A DNA stretch of 64,000 nucleotides, taken from NCBI GenBank assembly GCA_934402055.1, contig CAKRTC010000006.1:5816-69815 (forward strand). The letters are read 5' to 3'. This document shows, in pieces, positions 17,465 through 27,801 of this stretch. A model generated the notes under the pieces. The model had not been told where the DNA came from and did no database searches. It saw only the letters and a program-made list of their open reading frames with translations. The position numbers and the translations under genes are program-made. Positions within the stretch are counted from its first letter, which is position 1; each line of letters starts with the position of its first letter. This stretch comes from an uncultured Lachnospiraceae bacterium. Lineage in GTDB: Bacteria; Bacillota; Clostridia; Lachnospirales; Lachnospiraceae.

Positions 17465-20400
17465 ATGATGATCGACTTTATCTTCGGGGAAGCAGGTTCG
17501 GGCAAATCCACATATATATACAAATGGATAACTAAGGAAGCGGCAGAGCATCCGTCGCAGCAGTACTTTCTCTTTGTACCGGAGCAGAACACACTCAAGG
17601 CGCAGAGAGAGATAATAAAGTACAGTGAATGTCACGGTATGCTTAATCTTGATGTGCTTTCATTTCAGCTCCTTGCCTACAGAGTAATGCAGGAGCTTGG
17701 TGAGGCTAAGCCTGTTGTCATAGATGATGTCAGCAAGTCTATACTGATAAGAAAGGCGGCTGCGGATAATGCCGATAAGCTTAAGGTATATCGCAGCAAG
17801 ATAGCTTCGGATGGTTTTATCAGGCAGATAAAGTCGGTGATAAGCGAGTTTTATCAGTATGAGGTAAATGCCGACAGACTGCATGAGGCTGAGGATGAGG
17901 TAAGCCTTCCGCTGTTAAAGGGTAAGCTCTCGGATATGGCGCTTATATATGAGAGCTTTCAGGAAATGATCAGGGACAGAGCGGCAATTCCCGAGGAGCT
18001 TTCCTATATGCTGCTTAAGCTCATGGGACGTTCAAAGCTGCTTAAGGATGCGGTCATAGTATTTGACGGATATACCGGATTCACGCCTATACAGACAAGA
18101 CTGCTTGAGCATATCATACCGGAGGCGCAAAGATGTCGTTTTGCCGTCACCATCCCTATGTCGGCTGCCCCATACAGCAGAGTCGGGTCAAAATTAAATC
18201 AGGGAGACACTTCGGATATATACATGCTAAGCCGTGATACCGTAGCAAGAGTCTGTGAGGCAGCCGAGCTTAACAATGTTCCGAGATCCGGTGAGACAGA
18301 GATAAGACATAATCGGTCGAGGGCAAGGCTTGGCATAGTAAGGACAGCCGATCCGGTAGAGGAGGTCAGATATGCCGCAAGGAATATCAGAAAGCTTGCT
18401 ATGTCCGGTAAATACAGATATTCGGAGATCGCTGTTGCGGTATCGGACACCTCCGGTTACGGAGAGCTTATACGCAGAGAATTTACAAGAGAAGAGATAC
18501 CGTACTTTATGGATGACAGGACGGAGGCATTAGAGAGTCCTGCCGTGCTCATGGTAAAGCAGGTACTGAAGCTTATATGCGGAGGTTACAGGCTTGATGA
18601 TATGACGGCTTTATTCAAGAATCCTCTTGTGGCTTCGGATGCGGAGCTTAAGGACAGCTCAGACCTTGCCGATAATTACTTGAGAAGGACAGGAAGGAGA
18701 GGGCGAAAGACCTTTGAGCTGCTTTCGGCAGAGCTTAAGCTTGGCGGAGTTACAGGACTTGAGACGGCACTTAAGGAAGCTTCGGATATAAGTGCAATGT
18801 CGGAGGCGGTAAGAGCCTTTATGAGCGATATCGGACTCAGTGAGAGGACTGAGCTCTATGCACTTAAGCTTGAGGAAGCAGGCTTTGTAAGAGAAGCAGA
18901 TGAGGCAAGACATTTTAATGAGCTTACGGACGAACTCTTAGAGCGCATGAAAGTCATACTCGGCGAGGAAAAATGCAGCATAGATGAGTTCAGAAAGCTG
19001 CTTGATGCGGGCTTTTCCGATATGAAGGGCGGCAGTATACCCGAGAAGATGGATACGGTGCTGATCGGAGATCTTAAGCGCAGCCGACTTGATGATATAC
19101 GCTGTCTGTTTGTGCTTGGTGCAAATGACGGACTTATCCCATCTGCAGTGACGGGCGGCGGAATACTTACGGATCATGAGCGTATCGAGCTTATGAATGC
19201 CGATATAGAGCTTGCGCCTGACGATAAGAGGGACAGCACCATACAGAGATTTTATCTGATGCTGCTGTTTAATAAGCCAACAGAGCTGTTGAATATCTCA
19301 TATGCGGCAGCAGGCAGAGACGGTAAGGCAAAGCGTCCTTCATCCGTGCTTAACGAGCTTATTAACGGAGAGTACGGAAGCTTTGATAATATAGAAGATA
19401 CTGTAAATGATGCAGGCTCTGAGCTTGAGATCTTAAGCTCTGTTTATGATGCACTCATGTACACGGCGCAAAAGGCAGGACATATAAATGCGGAGGATGA
19501 GGAATTCTTTGATGTATATAAGGCACTTAAGGCAGCAGGAAAGGGAGATGAGCTTGACAGACTGATCGATGCCGCATTTACAGAACACAAAAAAGACAGC
19601 TTATCGGAGGCAGCAGCTTCTAAGCTCTACGGGGAACTGCTCAGAGGCTCAGTATCGAGGATAGAGAAGTACGAGGGCTGTCCGTTTGCGCACTTTGCCG
19701 ATTACGGGCTCGGTCTTAAGGAAAGAGAGCAGTTTAAGATAAGGTCAATGGATGTCGGCAATATGTTCCATTCGGCTCTGGATAAGGTATTCAGAGAGGT
19801 CAAGGCAAGAGATAAGCAGCTTACGGATATAAATGACGAGGAGCTTGGAAGTATAATTGCCGTGGCGACAGAGGAGAGCCTTGGCGAATTCAACGACAAT
19901 ATACTGGAGAGCAGCGCAAGGAATCAATATATCGCAGACAAGATAAGAAAGACCACAAAGCATACGGTAAATGTGTTGAAGAAGCAGCTTGGTGACGGTG
20001 ATTTCAAGGCAAATGATACCGAGGTCACATTCCGCTTTGATGAGGACAATATCTCTCTTCGCGGCAAGATAGACAGGATCGACAGCTGTGAAGAAAACGG
20101 CAATACCTTTGTCAAGATCATAGATTATAAATCCGGAGACAAAGAATTCTCCATAGAAAAGCTGGTGAACGGTCTGCAATTGCAGCTCATCACATATATG
20201 GAGAGTGCGGTTAGACTGCTTGGTGAAAGAGTCGGTGACAGATCGAAGGTAATTCCTGCGGGAATGTTCTACTACCATATAGATGAGCCCATACTTAAAT
20301 ATGACCGAAAGAGCGGAGTGACTGCCGAGCATGCGGAGGAAAAACGCCTTGAGAGTCAGAAGATGAAGGGAGCAATGACAGATCTTGCGGATGCCGCAAG

Positions 20401-20764
20401 ACATATCGATAATGCACTTGTGTCCGAAGCAGACTGCGGGCAGATAGAAAACGCTAAGCTTAAGGCATCTCAGGTGGTAGACAGTAAGACAGAGCTCCTC
20501 ACAAGAAATGAATTCGACGGTCTTATGGACTACGCACATGAGCGTATAGTAAAAGATGCCGAAAAGATATTAAACGGAGACATCAATATCAGACCGACAA
20601 AGGAGGGCGGAAGGAGCAGCTGTGAATATTGCGCTTTCGGAAGCCTCTGTGGTTTTGACACTCAGCTTGCGGGCTTTGATTACAGAAGACCGCGCAAGCT
20701 AAACAAGGATACGATAAAAAAGCTTATAGGCGGACAGACTATAGATGAAGATAGCTTGGAATGA
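17465..20764 (+). CDS. addB: ATP-dependent helicase/nuclease subunit B
   Basis: AddB half of the AddAB helicase-nuclease that resects double-strand breaks and handles Chi recognition. The N-terminus IFGEAGSGKSTYI is a Walker A-like motif. The C-terminal nuclease domain contains KIIDYKSGD. The four Fe-S cluster cysteines are seen as one in YEGCPFAHF (about residue 738) and three in CEYCAFGSLC (about residues 1054-1063). 1099 residues is near the family length. The start is ATG 17465 (a second ATG follows at once) with AAAGGG upstream. It overlaps addA by 20 bases. Confidence 0.94.
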   Translation: MMIDFIFGEAGSGKSTYIYKWITKEAAEHPSQQYFLFVPEQNTLKAQREIIKYSECHGMLNLDVLSFQLLAYRVMQELGEAKPVVIDDVSKSILIRKAAADNADKLKVYRSKIASDGFIRQIKSVISEFYQYEVNADRLHEAEDEVSLPLLKGKLSDMALIYESFQEMIRDRAAIPEELSYMLLKLMGRSKLLKDAVIVFDGYTGFTPIQTRLLEHIIPEAQRCRFAVTIPMSAAPYSRVGSKLNQGDTSDIYMLSRDTVARVCEAAELNNVPRSGETEIRHNRSRARLGIVRTADPVEEVRYAARNIRKLAMSGKYRYSEIAVAVSDTSGYGELIRREFTREEIPYFMDDRTEALESPAVLMVKQVLKLICGGYRLDDMTALFKNPLVASDAELKDSSDLADNYLRRTGRRGRKTFELLSAELKLGGVTGLETALKEASDISAMSEAVRAFMSDIGLSERTELYALKLEEAGFVREADEARHFNELTDELLERMKVILGEEKCSIDEFRKLLDAGFSDMKGGSIPEKMDTVLIGDLKRSRLDDIRCLFVLGANDGLIPSAVTGGGILTDHERIELMNADIELAPDDKRDSTIQRFYLMLLFNKPTELLNISYAAAGRDGKAKRPSSVLNELINGEYGSFDNIEDTVNDAGSELEILSSVYDALMYTAQKAGHINAEDEEFFDVYKALKAAGKGDELDRLIDAAFTEHKKDSLSEAAASKLYGELLRGSVSRIEKYEGCPFAHFADYGLGLKEREQFKIRSMDVGNMFHSALDKVFREVKARDKQLTDINDEELGSIIAVATEESLGEFNDNILESSARNQYIADKIRKTTKHTVNVLKKQLGDGDFKANDTEVTFRFDEDNISLRGKIDRIDSCEENGNTFVKIIDYKSGDKEFSIEKLVNGLQLQLITYMESAVRLLGERVGDRSKVIPAGMFYYHIDEPILKYDRKSGVTAEHAEEKRLESQKMKGAMTDLADAARHIDNALVSEADCGQIENAKLKASQVVDSKTELLTRNEFDGLMDYAHERIVKDAEKILNGDINIRPTKEGGRSSCEYCAFGSLCGFDTQLAGFDYRRPRKLNKDTIKKLIGGQTIDEDSLE

Positions 20765-23700
20765 GGAACAGAAAAAGGTCATAGAGACAAGGAATGCGGA
20801 TATACTGGTGTCGGCTGCTGCGGGAAGCGGCAAGACGGCTGTACTTGTCGAGCGCATAACAAGACTTATATGCGATGAAGGCATCAGCTTTGATGAACTT
20901 ATCGTCATGACCTTTACCAAGGCTGCGGCACAGGAGATGCGTGAGAGAGTGGAACGTGCCATGAGAGACAGGCTCGCGGAAGATCCCGGTAATACACATA
21001 TCAGGACCCAGCTTGCGGCTATCGCCCGTGCAAGGATATCCACGATAGACTCCATATGTCAGACGCTTATAAAACAATACTACCAGTATCTTGACATAGA
21101 TCCAAATTTCAGAGTGGCTGATGAAGGCGAGCTCAAGATAATGCGAAAGGACATTATCGCAGAGCTGCTTGAGGAAAAATATGAGGAAGCCGACGAAGCA
21201 TTCATGGTGCTTGCCGACAGCTTTGTGAAAAAAGAGGATGATAGCAGCATAGAGGAGTTGATAATGAAGCTTTTCTATGCGGCAGACAACAAGACCTCAC
21301 CGGAGAGCTTCCTTGAGGAATTAAGGGAAGAGGCTGTAAGAGAGACGGACGGAGATCATGAGGCCTCCGCCTGGTTTAAGTACTTTATCAGCTATGTAAA
21401 CGAGGCAATGGAGGATTACCTTGAGCTCTTTGAGGCGGCAAAAGATATATGCGGGGAAGCAGACGGCCCTGCAAAATATATCAAGGATATCGAGCTTAGA
21501 GAGCAGCTTATAAATAAGATATCCGGTGCAGATACTTATGAGACTTTGTATAAGGCAGTAAGCGAAGCGACATTTCCAAAGATATCAACAATAACAGCCA
21601 AGGAAAATGTAGATCCGGCAAAAAAGGCTGCCGTAAAAAACATCTTGGACAGCCTCAAGAAATTTATAAATCAGCTTAATGAAAAGGTAACTGTGCTCAC
21701 ACCTGAGCTTCTTAAGACGGTAATATCCGAGAGCGCCGCAGTAAACAAGACCGTGACCGAGCTTACGGCAGAGTTCCTCAGGCGCTACAAGGCCGCCAAG
21801 AGAGATGCAAATATAATCGACTTCGGAGATATGGAGCATTATGCAGTAGAGCTTTTGTACGAGGAACATGAAGGCGAGATGCGTTTTAGCAGCATTGCGG
21901 ATGAACTTAGCCGGCAGCTCAAGGAGATAATGATAGACGAATATCAGGATTCCAACGGAGTGCAGGATGCCATACTGAAGGCACTTTCGGCAGAACGCTT
22001 CGGAAGACCGGATATATTCATGGTGGGAGATGTCAAGCAGAGCATATACAGGTTCAGAAAAGCAGATCCCAAGGTATTTACGGACAAATACGACAGCTTT
22101 TCGGCAGCGGGAGAGCATATCAAGATAGAGCTTAATTCCAATTACCGCAGCCGTAAGGAAGTAGTGGACAGCGTAAATGCCGTATTTGACAAGATCATGC
22201 GCAGAGAGCTTGGCGGAGTAGAGTATGATGAAGCCGCAAGGCTTAATGCCGGGGCAAGCTATGTCGATAATGTCCTTATAAATGAGTCAGGTGAAGCCGT
22301 ATCGGCATGCCGCTCCGAAATAATTATATTAGATGCTTCGGCATCTGCCGAAGAAGATGATGAAAAGCTTGAAAAGTTACTTGTGTCGGGAGAGGATGCC
22401 GGGGAGGATGCAGACGAGGATACCAAGGCCAAGGAGCTTGAATTTATCATGATAGCCGAGCGCATCGGAGAGCTTGTAAATAAACAGGAGCCTGATAAGA
22501 GCTATAAGGTTCAGGATAAAAGCGGAGTGCTGCGTCCGGCAAAATATTCGGATATAGCTATATTGATGCGTAATCTTAAGAGTAATGCCGACATGCTGGC
22601 AGAGGTGCTTGAGGCAAACAATATTCCGGCGATATATGATAAAAAGCAGGGGTATTTCGATACACCCGAGCTTAAGCTGAGCATTGCCCTGCTTAACATT
22701 ATAGATAATCCGCATCAGGATATAGCACTTGCAGCCGTTATGCGCAGCCCCTTATTTGGGTTCTCGGATGATGAGCTTGCATATATCAAGTCAGATTATG
22801 AAGAACATAAGCAGGAGCAGACTGAGGCTGTGATCGGAGTATCGGCAGATGTCGATAGCGATACAAATACCAATACCGATACAGCTTCGGCAGCTGCCGG
22901 AGCCGGAGCTTATGCTGATGATTTCGGACAGCTAAGCTTTGATTTCGGTCTTGGTATTGATAAAGCGGCACAGCCGGAGCTTAGAGTTGAAGCTGAGAGA
23001 CTTACAGACAAGCCGGAATTCGATCTTAAGGAAGAAAGCAGGGATGATTATCTGAATGCCGTAAGATATGCTGCGCTTAATAATGATAAGGCAAGACAAT
23101 TTACAAAGGAGCTGGATCACTTCAGAAGTCTTGCCGAGGTGCTTCCTGTCAACAGACTCTTAGAGCAAATATTCGATGAGAGCGGTTATTATAATTATGT
23201 AAGTGCAATGCCGCTCGGAACCGTGCGCAGAAGGAATCTGGATAAGCTTATAGTGATGGCGGAAAATTATGCCGGAACGGGCATGCGCGGCTTATATAAT
23301 TTTATAAGATACCTTGAGGCAATGCTGGAAGCAGATATAGATGACGGCGGAGCCGATAATGCGGAAGCAGATACAGACAGTGTAAGGATAGTGACCATAC
23401 ACGGCTCCAAGGGTCTTGAATATCCTATAGTATTCCTTGCAAGATGCTCCGACGGAGACAGCGACAAGGATAAGAGCGTGATTGCGGCAGATGATGAGCT
23501 TGGTATTGCCTCGGACTATACGGATCTTGAAGTCGGTATCAGATATCCGAGTCTTAAAAAGACGGTAATTAAGCTTAAAAATAAGGAGGAGGACAAGGGC
23601 GAGTCGCTGAGACTCCTCTATGTTGCCATGACCAGAGCAAAGGAAAAGCTCATTATCACAGGCAATAAGAACGGAACAAAGAAGCAAAGCACGGAGGAAA

Positions 23701-24770
23701 GGATACAGGAGACCGCTGATTACGGGGATATGATATATGCGGCTTCTAACAACAGAGGAAAACTTCCGAAGAGAATGATCCAAGAGGCGAAAAGTTACCT
23801 TGAGCTTATATTGCTTGCTGCGGGCAATGATGTAAGAGATTATGAGCTCAGCTTCTTTAACAGAGAGAGCTTGGTGGGCAGGAAGCTTGCCGGTCTTTAC
23901 AGGGAACTTGAAGCTTACGGAAGGACCTCGGCAATAGATGCGAGGCTTGAAGACGCTGAAGCGAGTGAGCGTTCGGCATATCTTGCGGAGCTTTTTGAAA
24001 AGAGATATGGGCATGAAGCGGAGACTAAGCTTAAGCCTAAGCTCTCGGTATCGGATATTAAGCACAGCTTTTATGAAAATGCCGAAGAAGCCGAGCTTGA
24101 TGACGGAGCGGAGACAGAGCTTGGTTGGGAGAGAGAGCTTGCGGAAAACACCGGAGGCAGTGCGGCATCTAAGCGAAGAACTGACTCGGGAAATGCTGTC
24201 GCTGTCATGCACGAAGAAACATACGAGACTGTGAAAACCGAAGCGACTTTGGATAAACAGGCAAAGATCGGAGGTGCGGGCAGAGGAACTATCTTCCACA
24301 GAGCTATGGAGCTTATTGATTACAGTCTTGATGCCGAAGAAAATCTGCAATATCTTTCAAAATGCGGTAAAATGTCCGAGTCGGAGCTTAAGCTCCTTGA
24401 CAAAAAAGCTGTGAGAGCTTTTTTAGGTACAGAGCTTGCGGACAGGATGCGCAAAGCATTTTCAGAAAAGAGACTGCACAGAGAACAGCACTTCATGGTC
24501 GGAATACCTGCAAGAAAGCTTATCGCAGAGCAGGATTCGGATGAGCTGCAGCTGCTGCAGGGTATCATAGATGCCTATATTGAAGAAAGCGACGGCAGTA
24601 TAACACTTATAGATTACAAGACGGACAGACTTACAGGTACAGAGGAGTTTAAAGCGCGTTATGCTATCCAGCTCGAGCTGTATGCTTCGGCGCTGACTCA
24701 GCTTACGGGTAAGCCTGTGACTCAAAAGATGATCTACAGTACTTTTATGAATAAACAAATAATGCTATGA
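20745..24770 (+). CDS. addA: ATP-dependent helicase/nuclease subunit A
   Basis: UvrD-family helicase plus RecB-like nuclease, the partner of AddB. Walker A is SAAAGSGKTAVLVERI near the N-terminus. The helicase motifs MIDEYQDSN, GDVKQSIYRFRKADP, RIVTIHGSKGLEYPIVF and LYVAMTRAKEKL follow. The C-terminal nuclease site includes GTIFHRAMELI and LIDYKTDRL. At 1341 residues it is long for the family (usually ~1200-1250). The excess is two low-complexity inserts, an acidic one near nt 22345-22440 and an Ala/Asp/Thr-rich one near nt 22800-23045. It joins ung through an ATGA overlap, forming an addB-addA-ung repair operon. Confidence 0.95.
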   Translation: MKIAWNEEQKKVIETRNADILVSAAAGSGKTAVLVERITRLICDEGISFDELIVMTFTKAAAQEMRERVERAMRDRLAEDPGNTHIRTQLAAIARARISTIDSICQTLIKQYYQYLDIDPNFRVADEGELKIMRKDIIAELLEEKYEEADEAFMVLADSFVKKEDDSSIEELIMKLFYAADNKTSPESFLEELREEAVRETDGDHEASAWFKYFISYVNEAMEDYLELFEAAKDICGEADGPAKYIKDIELREQLINKISGADTYETLYKAVSEATFPKISTITAKENVDPAKKAAVKNILDSLKKFINQLNEKVTVLTPELLKTVISESAAVNKTVTELTAEFLRRYKAAKRDANIIDFGDMEHYAVELLYEEHEGEMRFSSIADELSRQLKEIMIDEYQDSNGVQDAILKALSAERFGRPDIFMVGDVKQSIYRFRKADPKVFTDKYDSFSAAGEHIKIELNSNYRSRKEVVDSVNAVFDKIMRRELGGVEYDEAARLNAGASYVDNVLINESGEAVSACRSEIIILDASASAEEDDEKLEKLLVSGEDAGEDADEDTKAKELEFIMIAERIGELVNKQEPDKSYKVQDKSGVLRPAKYSDIAILMRNLKSNADMLAEVLEANNIPAIYDKKQGYFDTPELKLSIALLNIIDNPHQDIALAAVMRSPLFGFSDDELAYIKSDYEEHKQEQTEAVIGVSADVDSDTNTNTDTASAAAGAGAYADDFGQLSFDFGLGIDKAAQPELRVEAERLTDKPEFDLKEESRDDYLNAVRYAALNNDKARQFTKELDHFRSLAEVLPVNRLLEQIFDESGYYNYVSAMPLGTVRRRNLDKLIVMAENYAGTGMRGLYNFIRYLEAMLEADIDDGGADNAEADTDSVRIVTIHGSKGLEYPIVFLARCSDGDSDKDKSVIAADDELGIASDYTDLEVGIRYPSLKKTVIKLKNKEEDKGESLRLLYVAMTRAKEKLIITGNKNGTKKQSTEERIQETADYGDMIYAASNNRGKLPKRMIQEAKSYLELILLAAGNDVRDYELSFFNRESLVGRKLAGLYRELEAYGRTSAIDARLEDAEASERSAYLAELFEKRYGHEAETKLKPKLSVSDIKHSFYENAEEAELDDGAETELGWERELAENTGGSAASKRRTDSGNAVAVMHEETYETVKTEATLDKQAKIGGAGRGTIFHRAMELIDYSLDAEENLQYLSKCGKMSESELKLLDKKAVRAFLGTELADRMRKAFSEKRLHREQHFMVGIPARKLIAEQDSDELQLLQGIIDAYIEESDGSITLIDYKTDRLTGTEEFKARYAIQLELYASALTQLTGKPVTQKMIYSTFMNKQIML

Positions 24771-25435
24771 TTACAAACGATTGGAAGGACGTCCTCAGGG
24801 ACGAATTCAGAAAGCCTTATTACAGGAATTTATACGATAAGCTTAAGGATGAATATGAGCATACAAAGGTGTTCCCTAAGGCATCCGATATGTTTAATGC
24901 ACTAGAGCTCACTCCGTATGAGGATGTAAAGGTCGTCATATTGGGACAGGATCCGTATCACAATGACGGGCAGGCGCACGGACTTTGTTTTTCGGTCATG
25001 CCGGGTACCGAGATCCCGCCGTCACTTAAAAATATCTACAAGGAACTGAACACAGATCTCGGATGCAGGATACCAAATAACGGATATCTTAATTATTGGG
25101 CTGAGCAGGGGGTACTGCTGCTTAACACTGTGCTTACTGTCAGGGCGCATCAGGCTTTTTCGCACAGAGGAATAGGCTGGGAGCAGTTTACAGATGCGAT
25201 CATAGCCGAGCTTAATAAGGCTGACAGACCTATAGTGTTTATGCTTTGGGGCAGACCGGCGCAGGAAAAGGCCAAGATGCTTGATAACCCAAAGCATCTT
25301 ATACTTAAGGCGGCTCATCCGAGCCCGCTGTCGGCTTCGAGGGGATTTTTCGGCTGCAGACATTTTTCGCAGTGCAACAAATTTCTTGAGGAGCACGGAC
25401 TTACGCCTATAGACTGGCAGATACCGGATCTGTAA
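24767..25435 (+). CDS. ung: uracil-DNA glycosylase
   Basis: Removes uracil from DNA as the first step of base excision repair. Family 1 signatures: GQDPYHNDGQAHGLCFSV with the catalytic Asp, LLNTVLTVRAH, and the C-terminal HPSPLSASRGFFG. Length 222 is normal. It begins inside the addA stop (ATGA), so it is translationally coupled to the recombination genes. uppP follows 25 bases later. Confidence 0.97.
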   Translation: MITNDWKDVLRDEFRKPYYRNLYDKLKDEYEHTKVFPKASDMFNALELTPYEDVKVVILGQDPYHNDGQAHGLCFSVMPGTEIPPSLKNIYKELNTDLGCRIPNNGYLNYWAEQGVLLLNTVLTVRAHQAFSHRGIGWEQFTDAIIAELNKADRPIVFMLWGRPAQEKAKMLDNPKHLILKAAHPSPLSASRGFFGCRHFSQCNKFLEEHGLTPIDWQIPDL

Positions 25436-25460
25436 GGATTGGAACAAGAGGGGAATATAC

Positions 25461-26285
25461 ATGGATTTTATTGAAATACTGAAGGTGCTGCTGTTTGGAA
25501 TCGTTGAGGGATTTACCGAGTGGCTGCCGATATCGTCTACCGGACACCTGATACTGGTGCAGGAGCTGGTTATGCTCGATCAGCCGGAATCTTTCTGGAA
25601 TGTGTTTAAGGTGGTCATCCAGATAGGTGCCATACTTGCGGTAGTGGTTTTGTACTGGAACAAGCTCTGGCCGTTCTCGCCGTCCAACAGCAGGAAGGAG
25701 AGCCAAAAGATATTATCTCTGTGGGTCAAGATCATTATTGCCTGCATCCCGGCTGCTGTTATCGGACTTCCGCTTGACGATATACTTGACGAGTATCTGA
25801 GCACACCTACGGTTATCGCAGCAATGCTTATACTCTACGGTATTTTGTTTATAGTGCTTGAAGCGCATAACAAGAAAAAGAATTTTGACATTACTTCGAC
25901 TTCGAGACTTGATTACAAAACGGCTGTCCTTATCGGATTGTTCCAGTGTCTGTCTTTGATACCGGGTACCTCGCGTTCCGGTGCGACCATACTGGGTGCC
26001 ATGATACTGGGCTGTTCGAGACCTGTTGCAGCAGAGTTTTCATTCTATCTCGGTATTCCGGTCATGTTCGGTGCCGGTTTCCTTAAGATAGTTAAGCATG
26101 GTCTTGGTTTTACGGGGACTCAGGTATTCATACTGCTTTTTGCGATGCTGGTTGCATTTCTTGTGGCTATGTATACCATCAAGTTCCTTATGAAGTATAT
26201 CAGAAAGCATGATTTCACCTTGTTCGGTTATTATCGTATCGTGCTTGGTATCATAGTCTTGATATATTTTCATTTCATAGTGTAA
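25461..26285 (+). CDS. uppP: undecaprenyl-diphosphatase (BacA/UppP)
   Basis: Membrane phosphatase recycling undecaprenyl diphosphate to the monophosphate carrier; associated with bacitracin tolerance. The first signature is EGFTEWLPISSTGHLILVQE, the second is PGTSRSGATILGAMILG. About eight hydrophobic helices in 274 residues, the usual size. An AAGAGGGGAA ribosome site precedes the ATG. It complements UppS encoded at 3.6 kb. The end of this operon runs into the hairpin element at 26292. Confidence 0.96.
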   Translation: MDFIEILKVLLFGIVEGFTEWLPISSTGHLILVQELVMLDQPESFWNVFKVVIQIGAILAVVVLYWNKLWPFSPSNSRKESQKILSLWVKIIIACIPAAVIGLPLDDILDEYLSTPTVIAAMLILYGILFIVLEAHNKKKNFDITSTSRLDYKTAVLIGLFQCLSLIPGTSRSGATILGAMILGCSRPVAAEFSFYLGIPVMFGAGFLKIVKHGLGFTGTQVFILLFAMLVAFLVAMYTIKFLMKYIRKHDFTLFGYYRIVLGIIVLIYFHFIV

Positions 26286-26291
26286 GTGTAT

Positions 26292-26467
26292 AGCTTGAGC
26301 TTGCAGCTTGGCATGCGGGTCATTTCCACCTAAAGCTGCTGCGAATGACTCATAAAACATCACAAGCATTCAGGGGACAAGCCCCTTCATGTGATGTTTT
26401 GTTATGTCATTCTCGCCGCTTCTAAACGGAGTAAATGACATGCATGCCTTGCTGTAAGCATCAAGCT
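26292..26467 (+). repeat. MITE-like long imperfect palindrome (about 176 bp)
   Basis: The left arm (from 26292) and the reverse complement of the right arm (to 26467) align along nearly their whole length: matching blocks include AGCTTGA, GGCATGC, GTCATTT, GAATGAC and AAAACATCAC, closing on a GGGG-ACAA-GCCCC tip. The whole element could fold as one hairpin, as non-autonomous miniature elements do. A partial second copy of the left arm lies at 26498-26584. No open frame of merit is inside. Confidence 0.75.
26354..26403 (+). terminator. hairpin tip of the palindromic element acting as likely terminator of addBA-ung-uppP
   Basis: AAAACATCAC (26354-26363) pairs with GTGATGTTTT (26391-26400), with an inner GGGG/CCCC helix; T-rich bases follow. 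The insertion element apparently supplies the stop for the upstream operon. Confidence 0.5.
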
Positions 26468-26497
26468 GCTTATTAATTATTAACGATACACAAGCTT

Positions 26498-26584
26498 AGC
26501 TTATGAGCTTGCAGCTCGGCATGCGTGGTTATTTCTACCCAAAGCTGCTGCGAATGAATCATAAAACATCACAGGCATTCAGGG
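26498..26584 (+). repeat. partial second copy of the palindromic element (left arm only)
   Basis: Bases 26505-26584 match 26297-26376 closely, including the runs AAAGCTGCTGCGAATGA and CATAAAACATCAC, at an offset of about 208. The right arm is missing or degraded; a GCGGCTGCGAATGACTTG remnant follows at about 26592-26609. Confidence 0.75.
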
Positions 26585-26639
26585 ACGGAATGCGGCTGCG
26601 AATGACTTGTTTTGTTGTAAGAGGGAAGGTAGGGCAATA

Positions 26640-27539
26640 ATGAAGAAGAGATTGGCGATGATCTGTGCGGCTTCCGTACTCGGAATAGCTGCCGTGAATA
26701 TGAGTGTATCCGGTCCGGTCAATACTTATGCCGCTGTTGACAATACCAAGTCAGGCAGCGAGATAACTACCAAGAACGGATATAAAAACGGAGATGAGAT
26801 AGGACTTAACAGTGCTTGGAAGTATGCCGAGTTTTCTGCCATCAACAGCGGCAAGGCTGTTATGTACACGGCAAGTTCGGATCGTAAAAATAAGATAGTG
26901 GCTGTTAATGCCGGACATGGCACCAAGGGTGGCTCTGATGTCAAGACCTATTGCCATCCGGATAAATCGCCCAAGCTTACAGGTGGTTCGACCAAGGCGG
27001 GGGCAACTATGGCAACTGCGGTATCGGGAGGAATGACTTTCAATGACGGAACTCCGGAGGCAAAGGTCGCCTTGCAGATGGCGCAGATACTTAAAAACAA
27101 GCTGCTTGCCGCAGGCTATGATGTATTGATGATACGTGATGATACGGATGTTCAGCTTGATAATGTGGCAAGGACAGTTATATCCAATAATACCGCGGAC
27201 ATTCATGTTGCTCTGCATTGGGACGGAGACGGACTCAAGAAGATCAAGGGTGTTTTCTATATGTCTGTTCCGGACGGACTTAAGAGCATGGAGCCGGTTG
27301 CTTCGCATTGGAAGGAGCATGAAGCTCTGGGTGATGCGCTTATTGCGGGGCTGAAAGCTCAGGGCATGAAGGTGTGGGGGTCTAATCCTTTGGATATGGA
27401 TCTTACCCAGACCTCATACAGCACTATTCCTTCGGTGGATATTGAGCTTGGCAACCAGTGCTCTAATCATTCGGAGAGTATGCTTACTCAGGAAGCCGAC
27501 GGTCTTGTTAACGGAATCAACAGCTTCTTCGGTAATTAG
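26640..27539 (+). CDS. exported N-acetylmuramoyl-L-alanine amidase (Amidase_3)
   Basis: Zinc amidase predicted to cut the bond between muramic acid and the stem peptide of peptidoglycan. The start is ATG 26640 with GAAGGTAGGG just upstream, giving a signal peptide (MKKRLAMICAASVLGIAAVN). After a short linker the catalytic domain starts at KIVAVNAGHGTKGG (first zinc His). TPEAKVAL supplies the Glu ligand, HVALHWDGD the second His, and SVDIELGNQCSN the catalytic Glu. About 299 residues; the domain fills the mature protein, with no separate wall-binding repeats. Preceded by the mobile hairpin elements, which may affect its promoter. Probable role in wall turnover or cell separation. Confidence 0.87.
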   Translation: MKKRLAMICAASVLGIAAVNMSVSGPVNTYAAVDNTKSGSEITTKNGYKNGDEIGLNSAWKYAEFSAINSGKAVMYTASSDRKNKIVAVNAGHGTKGGSDVKTYCHPDKSPKLTGGSTKAGATMATAVSGGMTFNDGTPEAKVALQMAQILKNKLLAAGYDVLMIRDDTDVQLDNVARTVISNNTADIHVALHWDGDGLKKIKGVFYMSVPDGLKSMEPVASHWKEHEALGDALIAGLKAQGMKVWGSNPLDMDLTQTSYSTIPSVDIELGNQCSNHSESMLTQEADGLVNGINSFFGN

Positions 27540-27801
27540 GGAGTGTTGGCAACAGGACAGCTGGGCTTTGATAAGCAATAATCAACATGGCTGAGCATAT
27601 ATGAGCAGAGTGTATTAGTTAGATGTAAATGAAGCAGGATATAAATCAGGATGCAGGAACAAGAGCCGAACTTGCAGGTGTAATAAATATCAGCTTGTAA
27701 ATGAAGCAGGCTTTAAGTCGGAATGTGAAAGCGACAGCGGGAAGCATTCTGATGATAACAGAGATATAGGGCGAGAGAGAACGGACGGGGGAGAATAAAA
27801 G

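Noticed and set aside
23292..24350. 352-codon minus-strand reading frame
   Set aside because: Antisense shadow of addA, whose helicase and nuclease motifs are unambiguous on the + strand.
26040..26369. 109-codon minus-strand reading frame spanning the end of uppP
   Set aside because: Overlaps uppP and the palindromic element; Gln/His-rich and without motif or ribosome site.
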